Position numbers and translations under genes: made by a program. From positions 12,237,501-12,301,500 of the forward strand of contig NC_092568.1 in assembly GCF_037975245.1 (NCBI RefSeq): 64,000 bases of DNA, written 5' to 3'. Origin of the DNA: Apostichopus japonicus (lineage: Eukaryota > Echinodermata > Holothuroidea > Aspidochirotida > Stichopodidae). Positions 41,046 through 53,300 of this stretch are shown piece after piece; position 1 is the first letter of the stretch; the number at the start of each line of letters is the position of its first letter. Below the pieces are notes generated by a model, which ran no database searches, was not told where the DNA came from, and was given only the letters and a program-made list of their open reading frames with translations.

Positions 41046-42432
41046 GAAGAAACTTCAGTGAATGTTATTTTACTTTATCAAATTTACTTGGCATTTTCTT
41101 GTCACTCTGTTGTTTTAGGGAAGTTCAACATCGACGGGTGCATAACAATGCATGCACTATTTCAAGCTCCTTGCAATCATTCACAGATGTAAATCAAGTT
41201 ACTTTTATTGTTTAGCTTAATGTTTACTACACATGGAATGGCATTAGCTGATAGCCTACTGATTATTGGTAAAATTGGACCAGTTTGGTTATGTTAGGAA
41301 ATTGAACAATTAATTTTCTGGGGTGTCAGCCAGAAGAAACAGGACTTTGCTAAGCAAAACTAAGTTGTCTTAAATGAAATGAAATGAAACCGCTTTGACA
41401 GAGATCTTTCAGTGCTCCTACCTTCATATACCGTTCAATGACAAGAACAAAAACAATCTTTAACCGATACCATACCCTTTGGTTTAGAAGTGGTCTAAGT
41501 AACAAACACTGTTGACTTTTTTTGCTCCAAGTGACTATCGTGTACTGCCCTTTACACATTTGACCTATTATGAACGTTCATGAACACAGGTTGTGTGCAC
41601 TGAAGTCTCCATTTTCTTGTTCGTCCGAAAAGATCAGAGGAAAACCACCGTGTAAAATCGTGATCCTTTTTTTGGCTGCCAAAGCAGCCTGTTACTGCAC
41701 TTGCTATAAAAGACAGGCTAATGCAATTTAATCCTTTCCTACAACCGGAACTGGTAAAGATAAGGTTTTCAAAAATATTTGGTACAAACTAGTAGACTGA
41801 AAAAACACGATTAATCCTCTTTTCATCCTAGTTAGTTAACACCATTTGATACTTTAATTGTTTATTCCTTTCCTAGATTGGAACAAACATGCCACAATAC
41901 CTGGAGGAGGTGAACACTCGAGCGAGGCTGCTAAGTAATACAGCTTTGCAGTAGTAGAAGTATATCTCTGGCTTGGACGATGCACATCAGGAATGTGATT
42001 GTAGCTGTTTATAAAGAACAGTTTCATTTCAGTCCATCTCTCTGTCCACGATTGAACAGAAACCCTGCTTGTACAAAATGAAACTTGGACAAAGATGACC
42101 TGTGGTAAAGAGACATATGGAGGTATACAGGAATTTTATGTGCAAGGTCATTTAGGGGTCAGTTTAGTTAATTCTTTGGAAATGCGTCTTCGTCCACGAA
42201 CAGACATGCGGATGTTTGCAAACGTGATCATAATTATTGTCAAGTGTAACGATGGTCATGCGGGGTGGCAGTTTCAGTAGTTTCATGTTATACTACACTT
42301 CGGTCTATTCTTTAACTGTTTAAAAACGTTTTCAATTTAATCTTTCTTGTGATTATTATGAGCCACAATTACCACTTTGTAATTGAGTTAAAATAGTTTA
42401 CACAAGAATGTGACGTCAAAGGAGGAGCTAAT
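41046..42432 (-). repeat. Right arm of the large inverted repeat
   Basis: This is the reverse-complement partner of blocks within 31252-34650, more compact and lacking the two insertions of the left arm. Landmarks include GGCATTTTCTTGTCACTCT at the inner side and CAAAGGAGGAGCTAATG at the outer end. Confidence 0.75.
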
Positions 42433-43275
42433 GAATAAACATAAGCGTAGGAGGCGGGGGCTGGGGTGGCTACAGCCCCAGGCAAAAAATTTTGTGAAAT
42501 TCGGGCACTATGAGGAGAATTTTTCGGGCACCTACTGAAAGAAAAAAAATCATTTGTGACTCGTAAAACATAATATATGAAAACGCTAAGGCATATGGAA
42601 ACACTAAGGCGATTTTCAAATATGTTCTAGCAAAAATATATGATGTAAGCTTTCCTAAACTTAAATACCTTAATGAACCTAATAATGGGGATTATATCAC
42701 CCTAGAGATGGACCATTAAATGTTCTGATAAATAGAGGTTGCCTTGATGTAAATTAGTGCTGCTATTTGCAGCGTTTAAAACAATGTAATCTGTATTAAT
42801 TTTATAAGTGCATTTATTACTCACAAGGATTATTCAGTGTCCTTCATTTGAGCCGTTGGGGGGCTTAGGTATTTTCAGTGTCTCGGCGTAGAGCGCGGCT
42901 TATGTTGTACAATGCGTGTTAGTGATTTCATTCCCCGTAGAAAATTCGAACATTTCAATTGCACCACGGCGTGTCCTTAAATAACTGTTGATCATTGGTG
43001 GCATGTAATCTTGTTTTGAATTAATAAAGTTCATATCGCTTTCCTAACGTCAAGTTCATACACACAGAACTAAATTAACGTCCTTTAGAGATATTTGAAA
43101 TAATATTGTCTTCGTCACTAGTTGTTATTAATAACATTCCACTTTTACTGTGTATAAGTGAGCAAGGTATAATTATGATTATTCTTTTTATGGCTTGATC
43201 ACTATGAAGTGTAAATATATAACTCAATTATTTTCAATGCTTTCAAGGATCTTCCATTATCAACAAGCGAAATAG
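42433..43275. other. Non-coding DNA upstream of the apolipoprotein L-like exon
   Basis: A short hairpin-prone stretch GGGGCTGGGGTGGCTACAGC lies near 42458 and looks like a dispersed repeat. I could not find a preceding exon of the apolipoprotein L-like gene. Confidence 0.35.
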
Positions 43276-43578
43276 TCTTCACTGAAGACTGAAGAGACGA
43301 TTGCCGATGTACGAAACTTAGCGATAGCAGACACTAATGCCAGGAAGAAGAAAAACTATGGCGTCATTGGTGGAAGCTTAGCAGGAATAGTAGGTGGTGC
43401 AATGTCACTCGCTGGGGCAATCTTGCTTCCTTTCACATTTGGAACAATCATCACACTAAAGGCTTCTGGAGAAGTAGTAGGACTGACGGAAGCTCTTGTG
43501 AACATCGGGTTTTTCGGTCGAGAAGGCTATTGGGATGAAAAAATGGTTATTCGTCAATTGCCTAAAATTGACGAATAA
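43276..43578 (+). CDS. Apolipoprotein L-like terminal exon (partial gene)
   Basis: An AG acceptor at 43274-43275 opens a frame of about 100 codons to TAA. The peptide runs from SLKTEETIADVRNLAIADTN into the glycine-rich hydrophobic hairpin NYGVIGGSLAGIVGGAMS and LAGAILLPFTFGTIITLKAS. That pattern is typical of the membrane-inserting region of the apolipoprotein L family, normally preceded by a helical segment. The frame ends in IRQLPKIDE, and AATAAA overlaps the stop. Known family members bind lipid and insert into membranes; the role here is inferred only. Other exons were not found, so it may be a terminal exon or an isolated remnant. Confidence 0.6.
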   Translation, partial: SSLKTEETIADVRNLAIADTNARKKKNYGVIGGSLAGIVGGAMSLAGAILLPFTFGTIITLKASGEVVGLTEALVNIGFFGREGYWDEKMVIRQLPKIDE

Positions 43579-44033
43579 ACATTCCGAGGACATGATTACG
43601 ACGACGTCTTTTATTGTCTCACCCTTCTCTAATGTAAAAGGACATTTTGCCTTCTTGATCTGAGTAACTCAGCAATATAATTATACCTTGTCCAATTTAT
43701 CGTCATTTACAACATTTGTGAATGCATATATGCAACATAGTCTGTGTTTATACAGAACATCGAAAATACTGTATTATGCAATAACATACGCGTACTGTAA
43801 CATAATAAGCTTAAGAGAGACGTTACGACCCCGAAAGGTAAACGAAACGATACTTTTCTATCATTATTGCGAATAATACTTTACGAAAAGTTTTCAAATT
43901 TACGTCACGTGCCCAATATGCACTAACACTTATTATTATCAATCAGAATTGCAAAAAAACCTTTTCTTTCATTGTGTTTAAAATAGAAAAGATGGAGCTC
44001 GTTAAATACTGGCTTTGTAATATATTTAATTTC
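43579..44033. other. Non-coding DNA
   Basis: 3' flank of the apolipoprotein L-like exon up to the SINE. Nothing further recognised. Confidence 0.4.
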
Positions 44034-44517
44034 TAATGGCACTTGTGAACTTCCGTAGGTTATTTTTTAGAAGGATAGTGCCTCATTGGGCATGGGCTGC
44101 ACACATGCCGTTCGCAGAGAGTGTCTTTCCCTCTGGACAAAGGCAAGGATTCACGCACGCCACCTATGACGCTTCTGGTCGACCTCTGACAGACCGACCC
44201 TCCTCGCATCCTCCCGGGTTCGTTTACGACAACAAGGGAGACATGGCGCGGTATCCCAGGCCACAAAAAGCACCATACCTACAGCAGGAGGTATTATCGC
44301 CTCTAGCCTGTCTGGAACCCTAGCCACGCTTACACCGTCGCGCTCACCAGCACATCAGCTAGAAAACTAACTTCAGAACTAATACTTAAAGACGAGACTG
44401 GAAAAAAGGGGGAAAAGTCAAAATATTATTTTCTCACGTTCGTACATCTTTGGTAGGACTCAAACCCTGGATATCAACTACGTAGTCCTCTGCTACACCC
44501 ATAGACTTATCGGACTA
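44034..44517 (-). mobile_element. Composite tRNA-headed SINE, copy 2 (inverted)
   Basis: On the - strand a tRNA-like head (about 44450-44517, box B AGGGTTTGAGTCCTACC) is followed by a pyrimidine-rich linker and the same body as 13608-14128, from CTAGCTGATGTG to a 3' end near AAGTGCCAT. The heads of the two copies differ more than the bodies. Open frames on either strand are by-products. Confidence 0.7.
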
Positions 44518-45212
44518 TAATTAAACATCAAACAATATAAACTTAGCCTAGACTACATATCAAAGAAGTAAAGAAATCCCTCAAATGAGAGCAGGGAGCA
44601 ATTCGTCTCTTCTATGTTCGTACTTAATGAGCAGACAATGTGGGGTTCTTGACGTATCGGATGAACAATAAGCTCATCCTAACGCTGCTATTATTGATTC
44701 ATTCAAGACATGACGGATTTTAGATTGGAAAAGAAATACTCCCGTTATGAAGGTCTGAAGCTGAAGTGATTTTTTTTTTATCACAAATTAGTTTCCTCCG
44801 ATTATATCATATATTGTTATGATACGTATACAAAAGCCATTCTTTATTGAGTCTGTGTACGATTGGACGCTTGAAGCTCGACATCTGGCGCAAAACTGAA
44901 CGACAGAATATCCAGTTTCTCAAATCAAAAGTCCTAAAAGTAAACAATATAGATCGCTCCTATACATTTTACCAATATCATGTGTTTAGTGTCTGTTCCC
45001 TTTCGAAAAGACTAGTATAGTATATCATAGATATAGATATATCAAACATTTACAGTATTAGTACATGTGGGTAGGTACGCAGGTATCTCATATCTCTATA
45101 TTGACCCAAATTCAGACATTTTATGATTTATTAAGACGACCAAGTGTTACAAGACGCACTGAACTTTGATAAGATGTGTAAAGAAGAGTGAGTCTCATGA
45201 ATCTGTAACATA
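44518..45212. other. Non-coding DNA
   Basis: No gene or repeat recognised. Confidence 0.4.
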
Positions 45213-45372
45213 TTTAAAATTTGGTAGTTCATCTCTGCTTCTCAACGACTGCCGTGGAGTCTAATATCCTTCAACTGAAAAAAAAAACAGATTTCAAATT
45301 TGGCAGTTCATCTCCGCTTTCTCAACGACTACCGTGGGGTCTAATGTCCTTAAACTGAAAAAAAAGAAAAAC
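45213..45372. repeat. 79-bp tandem pair of a dispersed repeat
   Basis: Two units contain AGTTCATCTC and CTCAACGAC..CCGTGG, offset by 79 bases. Related pieces occur at about 62675-62765 and 63715-63815. Confidence 0.7.
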
Positions 45373-45910
45373 AGAAAGAATATTTTTTATACTATTAATT
45401 GTTTTGTTCCCAATAAGGGACCTAAAATAAGACAAGAACTTCATCGGGGATGTAAGTTAATTACAAGCCTACAGATATAACTGAATTATGTGATTCCCTC
45501 TTTTCAAAGAATCTTTGATGGATTTTGATGGAAGTTGCAGCTATTTTCATGATTTCTAATGCATATGAGAGTGGTTAGGGCAATGCTGTTCATAGGTGTC
45601 CGTAGAAGTATTTTATAAAGAGATCGATTGTTAACAGCAATGTATCAATCTACCCAATCATATACAGAGCAATGTTTGAAATTATAAATATAAATGACGA
45701 AGCCAAGATTTCTTTTGAGCTCTTTCACTCAAAGATCGATAATTATATTTTACTCTCTGATGATTCTACATACCAAAGCACTTTAACTCCATGTAATAAC
45801 CATAACATTGAGCTAGCCTAAGCTTTCAAAAACGGATTGGCGATTGAGAACGTTCAACAGAAGTATTTCATTCTTGTGGATGCTACAATGCAGGCCATCT
45901 ATAATTTCAA
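45373..45910. other. Non-coding DNA
   Basis: No gene or repeat recognised. Confidence 0.4.
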
Positions 45911-45914
45911 CTTC

Positions 45915-46315
45915 TCATCTCAAATTGTTGACATTTTATCTCCAAATTCCGATCTTCGTTTCATCATAAAACTCTTACGCTTTTGTCGAAAAGTCCATGT
46001 TTTATATCTCGACGGTTTGACATTTTTCTCGGAAGTTCTTTTATACCAAATTTCGACATACCGGTATACCTCGTACTTTTCAGGTTATATTTCAAAAATG
46101 TGATGATCATAAAATTCCGACGTTTATGTTGAAATTTCAATGTTTATCTAAGTATGACGGTTTCAATGAGAATTTCTACACTAAACCTCTAAAATGAGTT
46201 TACACCATTACATTATGACGTTTCATGTCAAAAGTTTGACGATGTATGTCAAATTTTTGACATTTTGTTTCGAAATTTGTATTTTATCCCGTAAATTCGG
46301 ACATACTATTGTATG
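45915..46315. repeat. Degenerate TTTGAC/TTTCGAC array
   Basis: Motifs such as TTTGACATTTT, AAATTTCGACAT and CGACGTTTATG recur every 20-30 bases in a decayed form. No perfect unit remains. Confidence 0.5.
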
Positions 46316-47139
46316 AGAATATACAGGGATGACTTGATTGTGTATTTTTCTAGCTCAGATCCAGGAGATGAGGGGTGTATTTCTCCCTCTTTCAACCCAC
46401 CAAATATAAAAATAAAATAAACTAAGACCAAAACTTATTATAAAACTCATTAATAGTCTAAATATGCCTCAGAATGCACCATTTCACGTCGAATATTTTT
46501 TGAGGGGAGGTATAGGGGAGAGGGGAGTGGAGAGTGGGGGGAGGGTTAGTGGGGTACCCCGTATCCTTTATTAGGAAGTTTGCTTCTTTAGGCTCACATC
46601 TTGTCCTTTCTCCGCCTCTGCTCTGTATGCTCATAGTATTGTGTCATACATGTATTTCCCAAATCGTAAAATATTCAATCAACGGAAGACTCCTCACAAC
46701 AGCTCTACAAAGCAGCAAATCTGAATAGGTCAAAAGAATCTGGTTCCTGTGTTGAATTTGAACCGGGAACAGATAGTGGAAATTGAAACTCGCGAAGGAC
46801 ACCGTGCGTGATCATTGCGAAAGCGTAGGACACATAGGTCGCCTTCAGTGTAGCCTACAAACAACGGTATAGTGTCACAGATACGCTAGATCCTTAACTC
46901 CAATACCATCATCGAGTTTATATATTAAACTCCATGAATACCACACACAAAGAGTGACGTCAGTACACGCACAAGCCTACACACGTTTTTTACTGTATGA
47001 TTTATTGCAGTGCGTCCGTACGAACACTGCGATGGAGCCAACTTGTGCGTATACGTCCGCGCATTCAGTTACCGATGCGCTATAACAGGTCTCTGTATAG
47101 TATATATATGTTTCGAAGCACAACAACAGATCTCGGAGC
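46316..47139. other. Non-coding DNA upstream of copy B
   Basis: A G-rich stretch lies near 46504-46551. A piece around GTGCGTGATCATTGCG (about 46804) resembles the start of the copy B promoter region (GTGAGTGATCATTGCG, about 47160), suggesting a small local duplication. Confidence 0.4.
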
Positions 47140-47314
47140 GTAACTCGTTGAAACGCACAGTGAGTGATCATTGCGCGCGAGCGTTACTGTACATGTGACG
47201 TCACACAGAAATGACATGGACAACGACGATAAACATTATAAGGTATATATGTAATGTAATGTTATATTGCAATTGCTCTTCGTTGAAGATAAGTCTATTG
47301 TGCGATTTCTCAAG
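47140..47314 (+). promoter_or_regulatory. Putative promoter and 5' UTR of copy B
   Basis: The palindrome TGACGTCA, a CRE/ATF consensus, lies at 47196-47203 and corresponds to the half-site at 795-800. Downstream the two copies share a 5' leader containing TTGAAGATAAGTCTATTG just before the ATG. The TATA-like motif of copy A is not conserved here. Confidence 0.35.
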
Positions 47315-50300
47315 ATGTTCTTTACATTCTCACTGGCAAGCTACTATGCTTCCTCTTATATGGCTAGGAAGTTCACCAAATTCCTGGCCTATGGGCGAGG
47401 TAAGTTATGACCAACAAATATATGTTTATTTGTTCCATTTTGAGTCGTCATTTTATGTGGAACGCTATAAAAAGGGATGTCCTCGAGTTATTTGGAATTT
47501 CTCGTATTGAGATATGATACTAACTTTATAGGACAATTAGTTCAAATTAGACATCTTTTCACATGTTAAATATCAGTTTAACTTTGTTCTATTTGATGAA
47601 CCCTATTGTAAGTACATTTCCTACAGGATATTACATACGCCATAATATTAATTGTGTGTGCGATTTTATTGTTACCGTGTTTTATACGTTAACTGTATGT
47701 CAAAATAAAGCGTAATACCTATATAACGGGATATTCAAATATTATGTTTGCTTCAAAAACAATCCAATCAGTTGAATCAGATAAAACATAACATCACTTA
47801 ATAGGCAAATCTCAACACATAATTTGGTACGGTGTGTAGGGGGTGGGGTAAGTGTGAGGTACTGTTAGGGCCTGGATGGCCAGGCCACCGTTACTGTGTA
47901 CGCGATGTATTTCATTAACTATACGTGTTTTAAACTAGGTGAAATTAACATCGATTGTCAATATTGGGAAGGCAGGTTACTGAGAGAAGAATGTCCAACG
48001 ATCATAATTTGCATTTGTAATGCTTTATAAGGCGTTCATAAAAGTGCCCTATATTCAGTTTGTTTTAAAGGAAGGCAGGTTGGGTCTCTCTCTCTCCCTT
48101 TCAACTAAAGTTTTCCAATATATCTTGGTAACATGAATTACTGATCTCAGTGTTTTTTCTTTATATAATTACCAAAACAAAAAGCTAGCCCAGCACACAC
48201 CCGTCCATAGTGAAGCCTAACAAGACTTATATCAGATCTCTGCATACAATGTTTCTGATTTCATATATTAACCAAAATATAAGGCAAGTCATTACAAGAA
48301 ACTTAATTCATCTTCATAGTTAGTCAGATATATTTTCCTTTATTCTCAGCTCAATACATCCTCCCAGAAGGATGTTACGGGTATCGTCCTCCGTTTCAAG
48401 GTAAGGTGTAGGTCAAACAAAATTACGTCATCCAATTTTGGTTGAGCATTTATATAACATGAATAATATATCCATTAAGTAGATGAATAATACATTGGCA
48501 AGTGCATCTAGTAAATGGTGTTTTACTGGAAGAGAAAATGAGATGTGGGCAGAAGTGGTAAGAGCGTACTTAACTAGGTCAAGGCTTGGAGGATAGGGAG
48601 AGGGACCGAGCTTTGAGAATCGGGTTATATAGTTAAGCATTCTCCGGGTGTGATTCCTTTTATAATTTTTCCTTCCCCGGTGGGTAATTAAGGAAACGAT
48701 AGGACGACCGTCCACTCACATAGCACTACCAACCCGCCTTCTCCACCCCCCCCCCCCCTCCCCACCTCGTAATATATTGAAATTATTGAAATTATTGATA
48801 AAAGATCTTTATTCCTGTCTCCAAGCAAAGATTTACATACTTTATGATTACTTTATGATTTATTTACATACTTTTTTTACAGACATACTTTTATTAACAA
48901 ACTTTTTGTAATTGTAACACTTTTTATTATTTCTATATAGATCTACAACGGAAACCCTTCAATCGGGAATTTCCCGTGACCGAAGAAAATATTTCTTCGC
49001 TCCTTTGCTTTCCATCAGGTATTTTCGAAGTTCAGTCTGCAATTTGGCAACAGTTCATACCTTCTGAATTGAATTGTATAATTACACTTCGTAATAAACT
49101 TCTGTGACCATAGGCTGTGAATTGCTACTGCCCTCTATTTTACAAGACCCGGACCATAGTCATTTATAGACTCTTCGTCGTCCATTCAGTGTCTCGTTTC
49201 TCTTCTTAATTTTGTTTGGTTGGTCGTTTTCTTAATGCTTTCCTTACTTGCTCTCTTGTGTGTGTTTGAATCTGTGTGTGCGTTTGTCGAATCATTTATA
49301 TGGTAAACTACATTATTTCTCAGATAATGTCGCTACATTCTCTGTTTTGTTGTAGAGCAAACCATGCGCATGCGTGAAGATCTTCTTAACAGTAAGCTTA
49401 TCAACTTTTGATTCCTTTAATACTTCATCAATATTCATACTATAAACGTTCATTAAAAAAGATGACATACTTATATAAGTTAAACATTAATGTTAACAAT
49501 ACTATTATTAGTCACGTTCTGTTCCTAATAAGAGGTTGTCTTGATGGATACTGAATATAAAAACTTTGTGCGTTCATTAAAAACCAAGAAAACATGTAAA
49601 CTTATTAAAGTCAAAATTTAGTATAAACCATGTTATTATTAACATTCTCTTTTCCTACACTTAGGCTATCTTGATCTCACGCTTCAAGACCAGCTAAAAC
49701 TCTACCCTGACTTTGGGCTGGCAAACCTTGAAGGTGAGTTGTGAACTTGAGATCTTATATTGAAATAAATACACATATGATTATTATTTGACTAATGGAA
49801 CACGAACAGGCGATTAGACTATTTCAAAGACGGTATGATAGTTTTAGTTTTCTTTTCATTTATCTTAAGTTTAGTTATTATTATTTCTTGGTCCACAGAG
49901 TGCCTCCTTCGTGGACTTTCTTCAAGTATTCCTCTCGATCACAAGAACGGTAAGTTAAGCTTACATATATCAGTATTATCAAATGTCAGCCAGACCAGAC
50001 TATTCATTAAACATGCTAACCGTGTTCGACCAGTTAAACTGATTTTAATCTTTATACTTTCAGATCCTGCGAGAATCTATTTTATTCCAAATTCCTGTGA
50101 CTTTGGGATCATTTCTTTACCTCGAAGTGAGTTTGATTGTTTTAAGCAAGATCTCATTGAATGTGTTCATTTTTTTTTACTAAATTTGGTAGAATTCTAA
50201 TTGACTACTGGGTCTTTGTATTATCCGCATACCCTCTCTATATACTCCCAAGCCCCTCATCCAACGCTCTTTCTACCTCTCCTTACCTCCTCTCCACACA

Positions 50301-53300
50301 TTTCACTGACATGCTCTTCTCTTTTTGTCACTCCCTTTTCCATCTCCACTTCCCTTCCGACTGAATGTTGAAGCACTTTCACTGTGACTAAAATTACTTT
50401 CATGTATTAAGTGTGAAGTGGTCTTATTAGGTGCAACAATTAAACTCTTAATGTGATTTCACATAAACTTGCATTTAATAGAATTAAACCTATGACCCTG
50501 AAAACGAGTCTTATTTAGTGACATATCCAGAAGAACAAGTTCCTACTGATGTAAGAGGAGTAGCGGCCTTATCCCCCTCCCTCATCCCTTACCCCATTAC
50601 ATATTATTACCGGCAATGTTGTATCTTCATTAAGCTCCAAAATAAGCATCAACATATTTCTTGCATGTTTAAACTTTTAATAGTCGAGCAGTACACGACC
50701 CCTGCTGCCTTCGAGAAGCATCAACAAGATGATACTTCCTCTACCTGGTCTGGTAAGATATATTTTGTTTCCATTCAGTACTTCATCATTTTCGTGACTT
50801 TGTTATATTATAAACGATATACTTTTAGTGAGATGCATGGCACTTAAGTAAAATATTTTGGTGTATAGTTTATTGCCAATAAGTAAACAAAAAGGGGAAA
50901 AATAACATACTATCGTTATCAAAAAGTAGTTTTTAACTTTATATTTAAAAGTTTAGCCAATTTTATTCACGCTGCAGATATTCAGGGCCAACACACTCAA
51001 CAGACCACAACAACGAGATGTGAAGGTAAAGTAACACTCACTGTAGTCGGTAGGCTATAATTTATGGTTACATTATATTACAGCATCTAGGTATCTATTC
51101 TTTTTCAAGACTGTATGTAAGGGGGTCACTTGTGGAAGTCTCTGCAGTACCGTATTAAATATATATCAGTAAATAAAACATTTTGACGAGAAAAGTCACA
51201 TTTTCGCTTTTCAGGTTACACCCTGACTTACTACCAGTACACCTTCAAAAGTTCAACTGGTGAGTATTGAGTGAAATTGGACTAAGTATTGTGCGCAAGA
51301 AAAGACAAGTTAATACTAAACTGATTTGAAAAAGAATATATTAATATTAATCTTTCACTTCTTCAATAATTTCGACTCAATGGATAATAAACCTGAGATT
51401 TATGCATTGACAGTCTTCTTGGCTGTTTAAAAATATAACATTATTTGAATCTCTTTCAGGCCCTGATCAGATGCAAAACACCGAGGAAACTCTAACAGGT
51501 GAGAAGTATAGATTGTTTGTTAACACATCACAGAGTTTTGATTGATTTGGAAAAAAAAATGATTACTTCGAACTGCTTTTTCATATTTCTTTCAGATCCA
51601 ACCGGTAACAAGACCGCTACCAAATACATGTACTATTGGACTGGTAAGTGTTGTCATATTGTATCACATGTTCTGACCGGGGTGTTTCTCTTTGGATGTT
51701 CATTTGGCGAGGGGGGGGGGGGGGGTGGGGGTACCTTATGCTCAATTTATACTGTATCATATGGAGGTAAAGAATGGGATAAACAGTGGTGTGGGAAGGA
51801 TTACTTATTGGAGCTATTACGGCTCATTATTGACTTACAAGAAGTAAGGATATATCCTTAACGTCATCGACACTGTGACTTTTTCTGTGAGTTTATTGTT
51901 TCAACGATATTAATGGATTCCTCTTTCCTTTCTCTGACAGATGGAGTGTCTTCATACCAACTGAAGGCGAATAAGATAACAGCTCAAACCGAAGGTTTGT
52001 TATTTCAAATATATAATAACAATAATAATAATAAGGAGCCATGAATATCAAATTACAATTTATCTTATATATCAAGTATTCTTATACATAAATAATACCT
52101 TTTATTGCCTATTAGTCTGTCATATTATGATGTTAAGTAATATATTCTGTGTTTATAGACGGACAAACTATCACCCATACACAGGACATTCAACAGTGTG
52201 ATTACTCTGGTGAGTAACCTACTGTCCATTATTTTATTATTATTATTATTTATTATTTTACCCAATTATTAATTTATTTATTATTTGAAACAATCATAAG
52301 ACATAACTAGCTTCTCATCAAATAATAATGTGTTTAGCAAATTTCGTCATCTTTCCCCCAGTCCACCCACCCTACTCTTCATCATAGTTCAAAACATAAT
52401 CGTGGAAGTTATAACGCACACTGCTTCAGTATAATATCGATACAGTTACATTTGTAAATATTAAATATTCCATAATTTGTTGTAAATTACTCTCCTCGTT
52501 CACAGTTTTTGGGATTGGCAAGGAAGAGCTAAGCCACCTCACTGATAACACTGTAGTAGGTAAGTAGCTATATACCTCTGTCATTTATAAACATGCATTG
52601 ATATACGATCGCACAGCGATAGAAATAAATCCACACCTTTAATAATGTCGTGAATACTTATATAACCTTCCTCTTGTCAATCCATTATTGCTTTTAGAGT
52701 TTATGGAACGCCAAACAGTAAAGTTTAAACATTTATAGTTTGTTTTCCTTCTTGTTTAGTTGGAAAGCAAACAACAACAAACAAACAATTCAGTTTGCAG
52801 ACCAGTGTTAGTGGTGAGTTGGATTTATTTATATAAAATATGAACGAAATAAATTTTAACATAACGCGATCTGCTCTTCTTAAAGTTAAAAGACTTCAAA
52901 AGATAAGTAATCAAGTTTTACTCCGAAACTCGTATTTTAAAGTTTTTTATCTTTATTTGTTCTACTTATATTACCATAGTTTGGAATTAAAGTTGCTACA
53001 CTGACCGAGAATATATGTACTATAAACAGTTTTCATGTAAAAGATTAAAATAAGAACACATGAACCGGATATAAAGAGGTTTTACAAGTTGCAGTTTTGT
53101 AATTAACTTGATTTACATATTGTATCCTCAGACGGGACTTCATGTCAGACTCAAACTCAGAGTGGCTCGGAGGAAACTGTATCAGGTATGGTTTAGTAAA
53201 GACCATTAACCTTCATGTCTAAGCTATCTTTATGTAAACTAATATTTACGAAAGTAATAGTCTTAGTTTGCTTCAAAAGTCAAGAACAATTAACCTTTCA

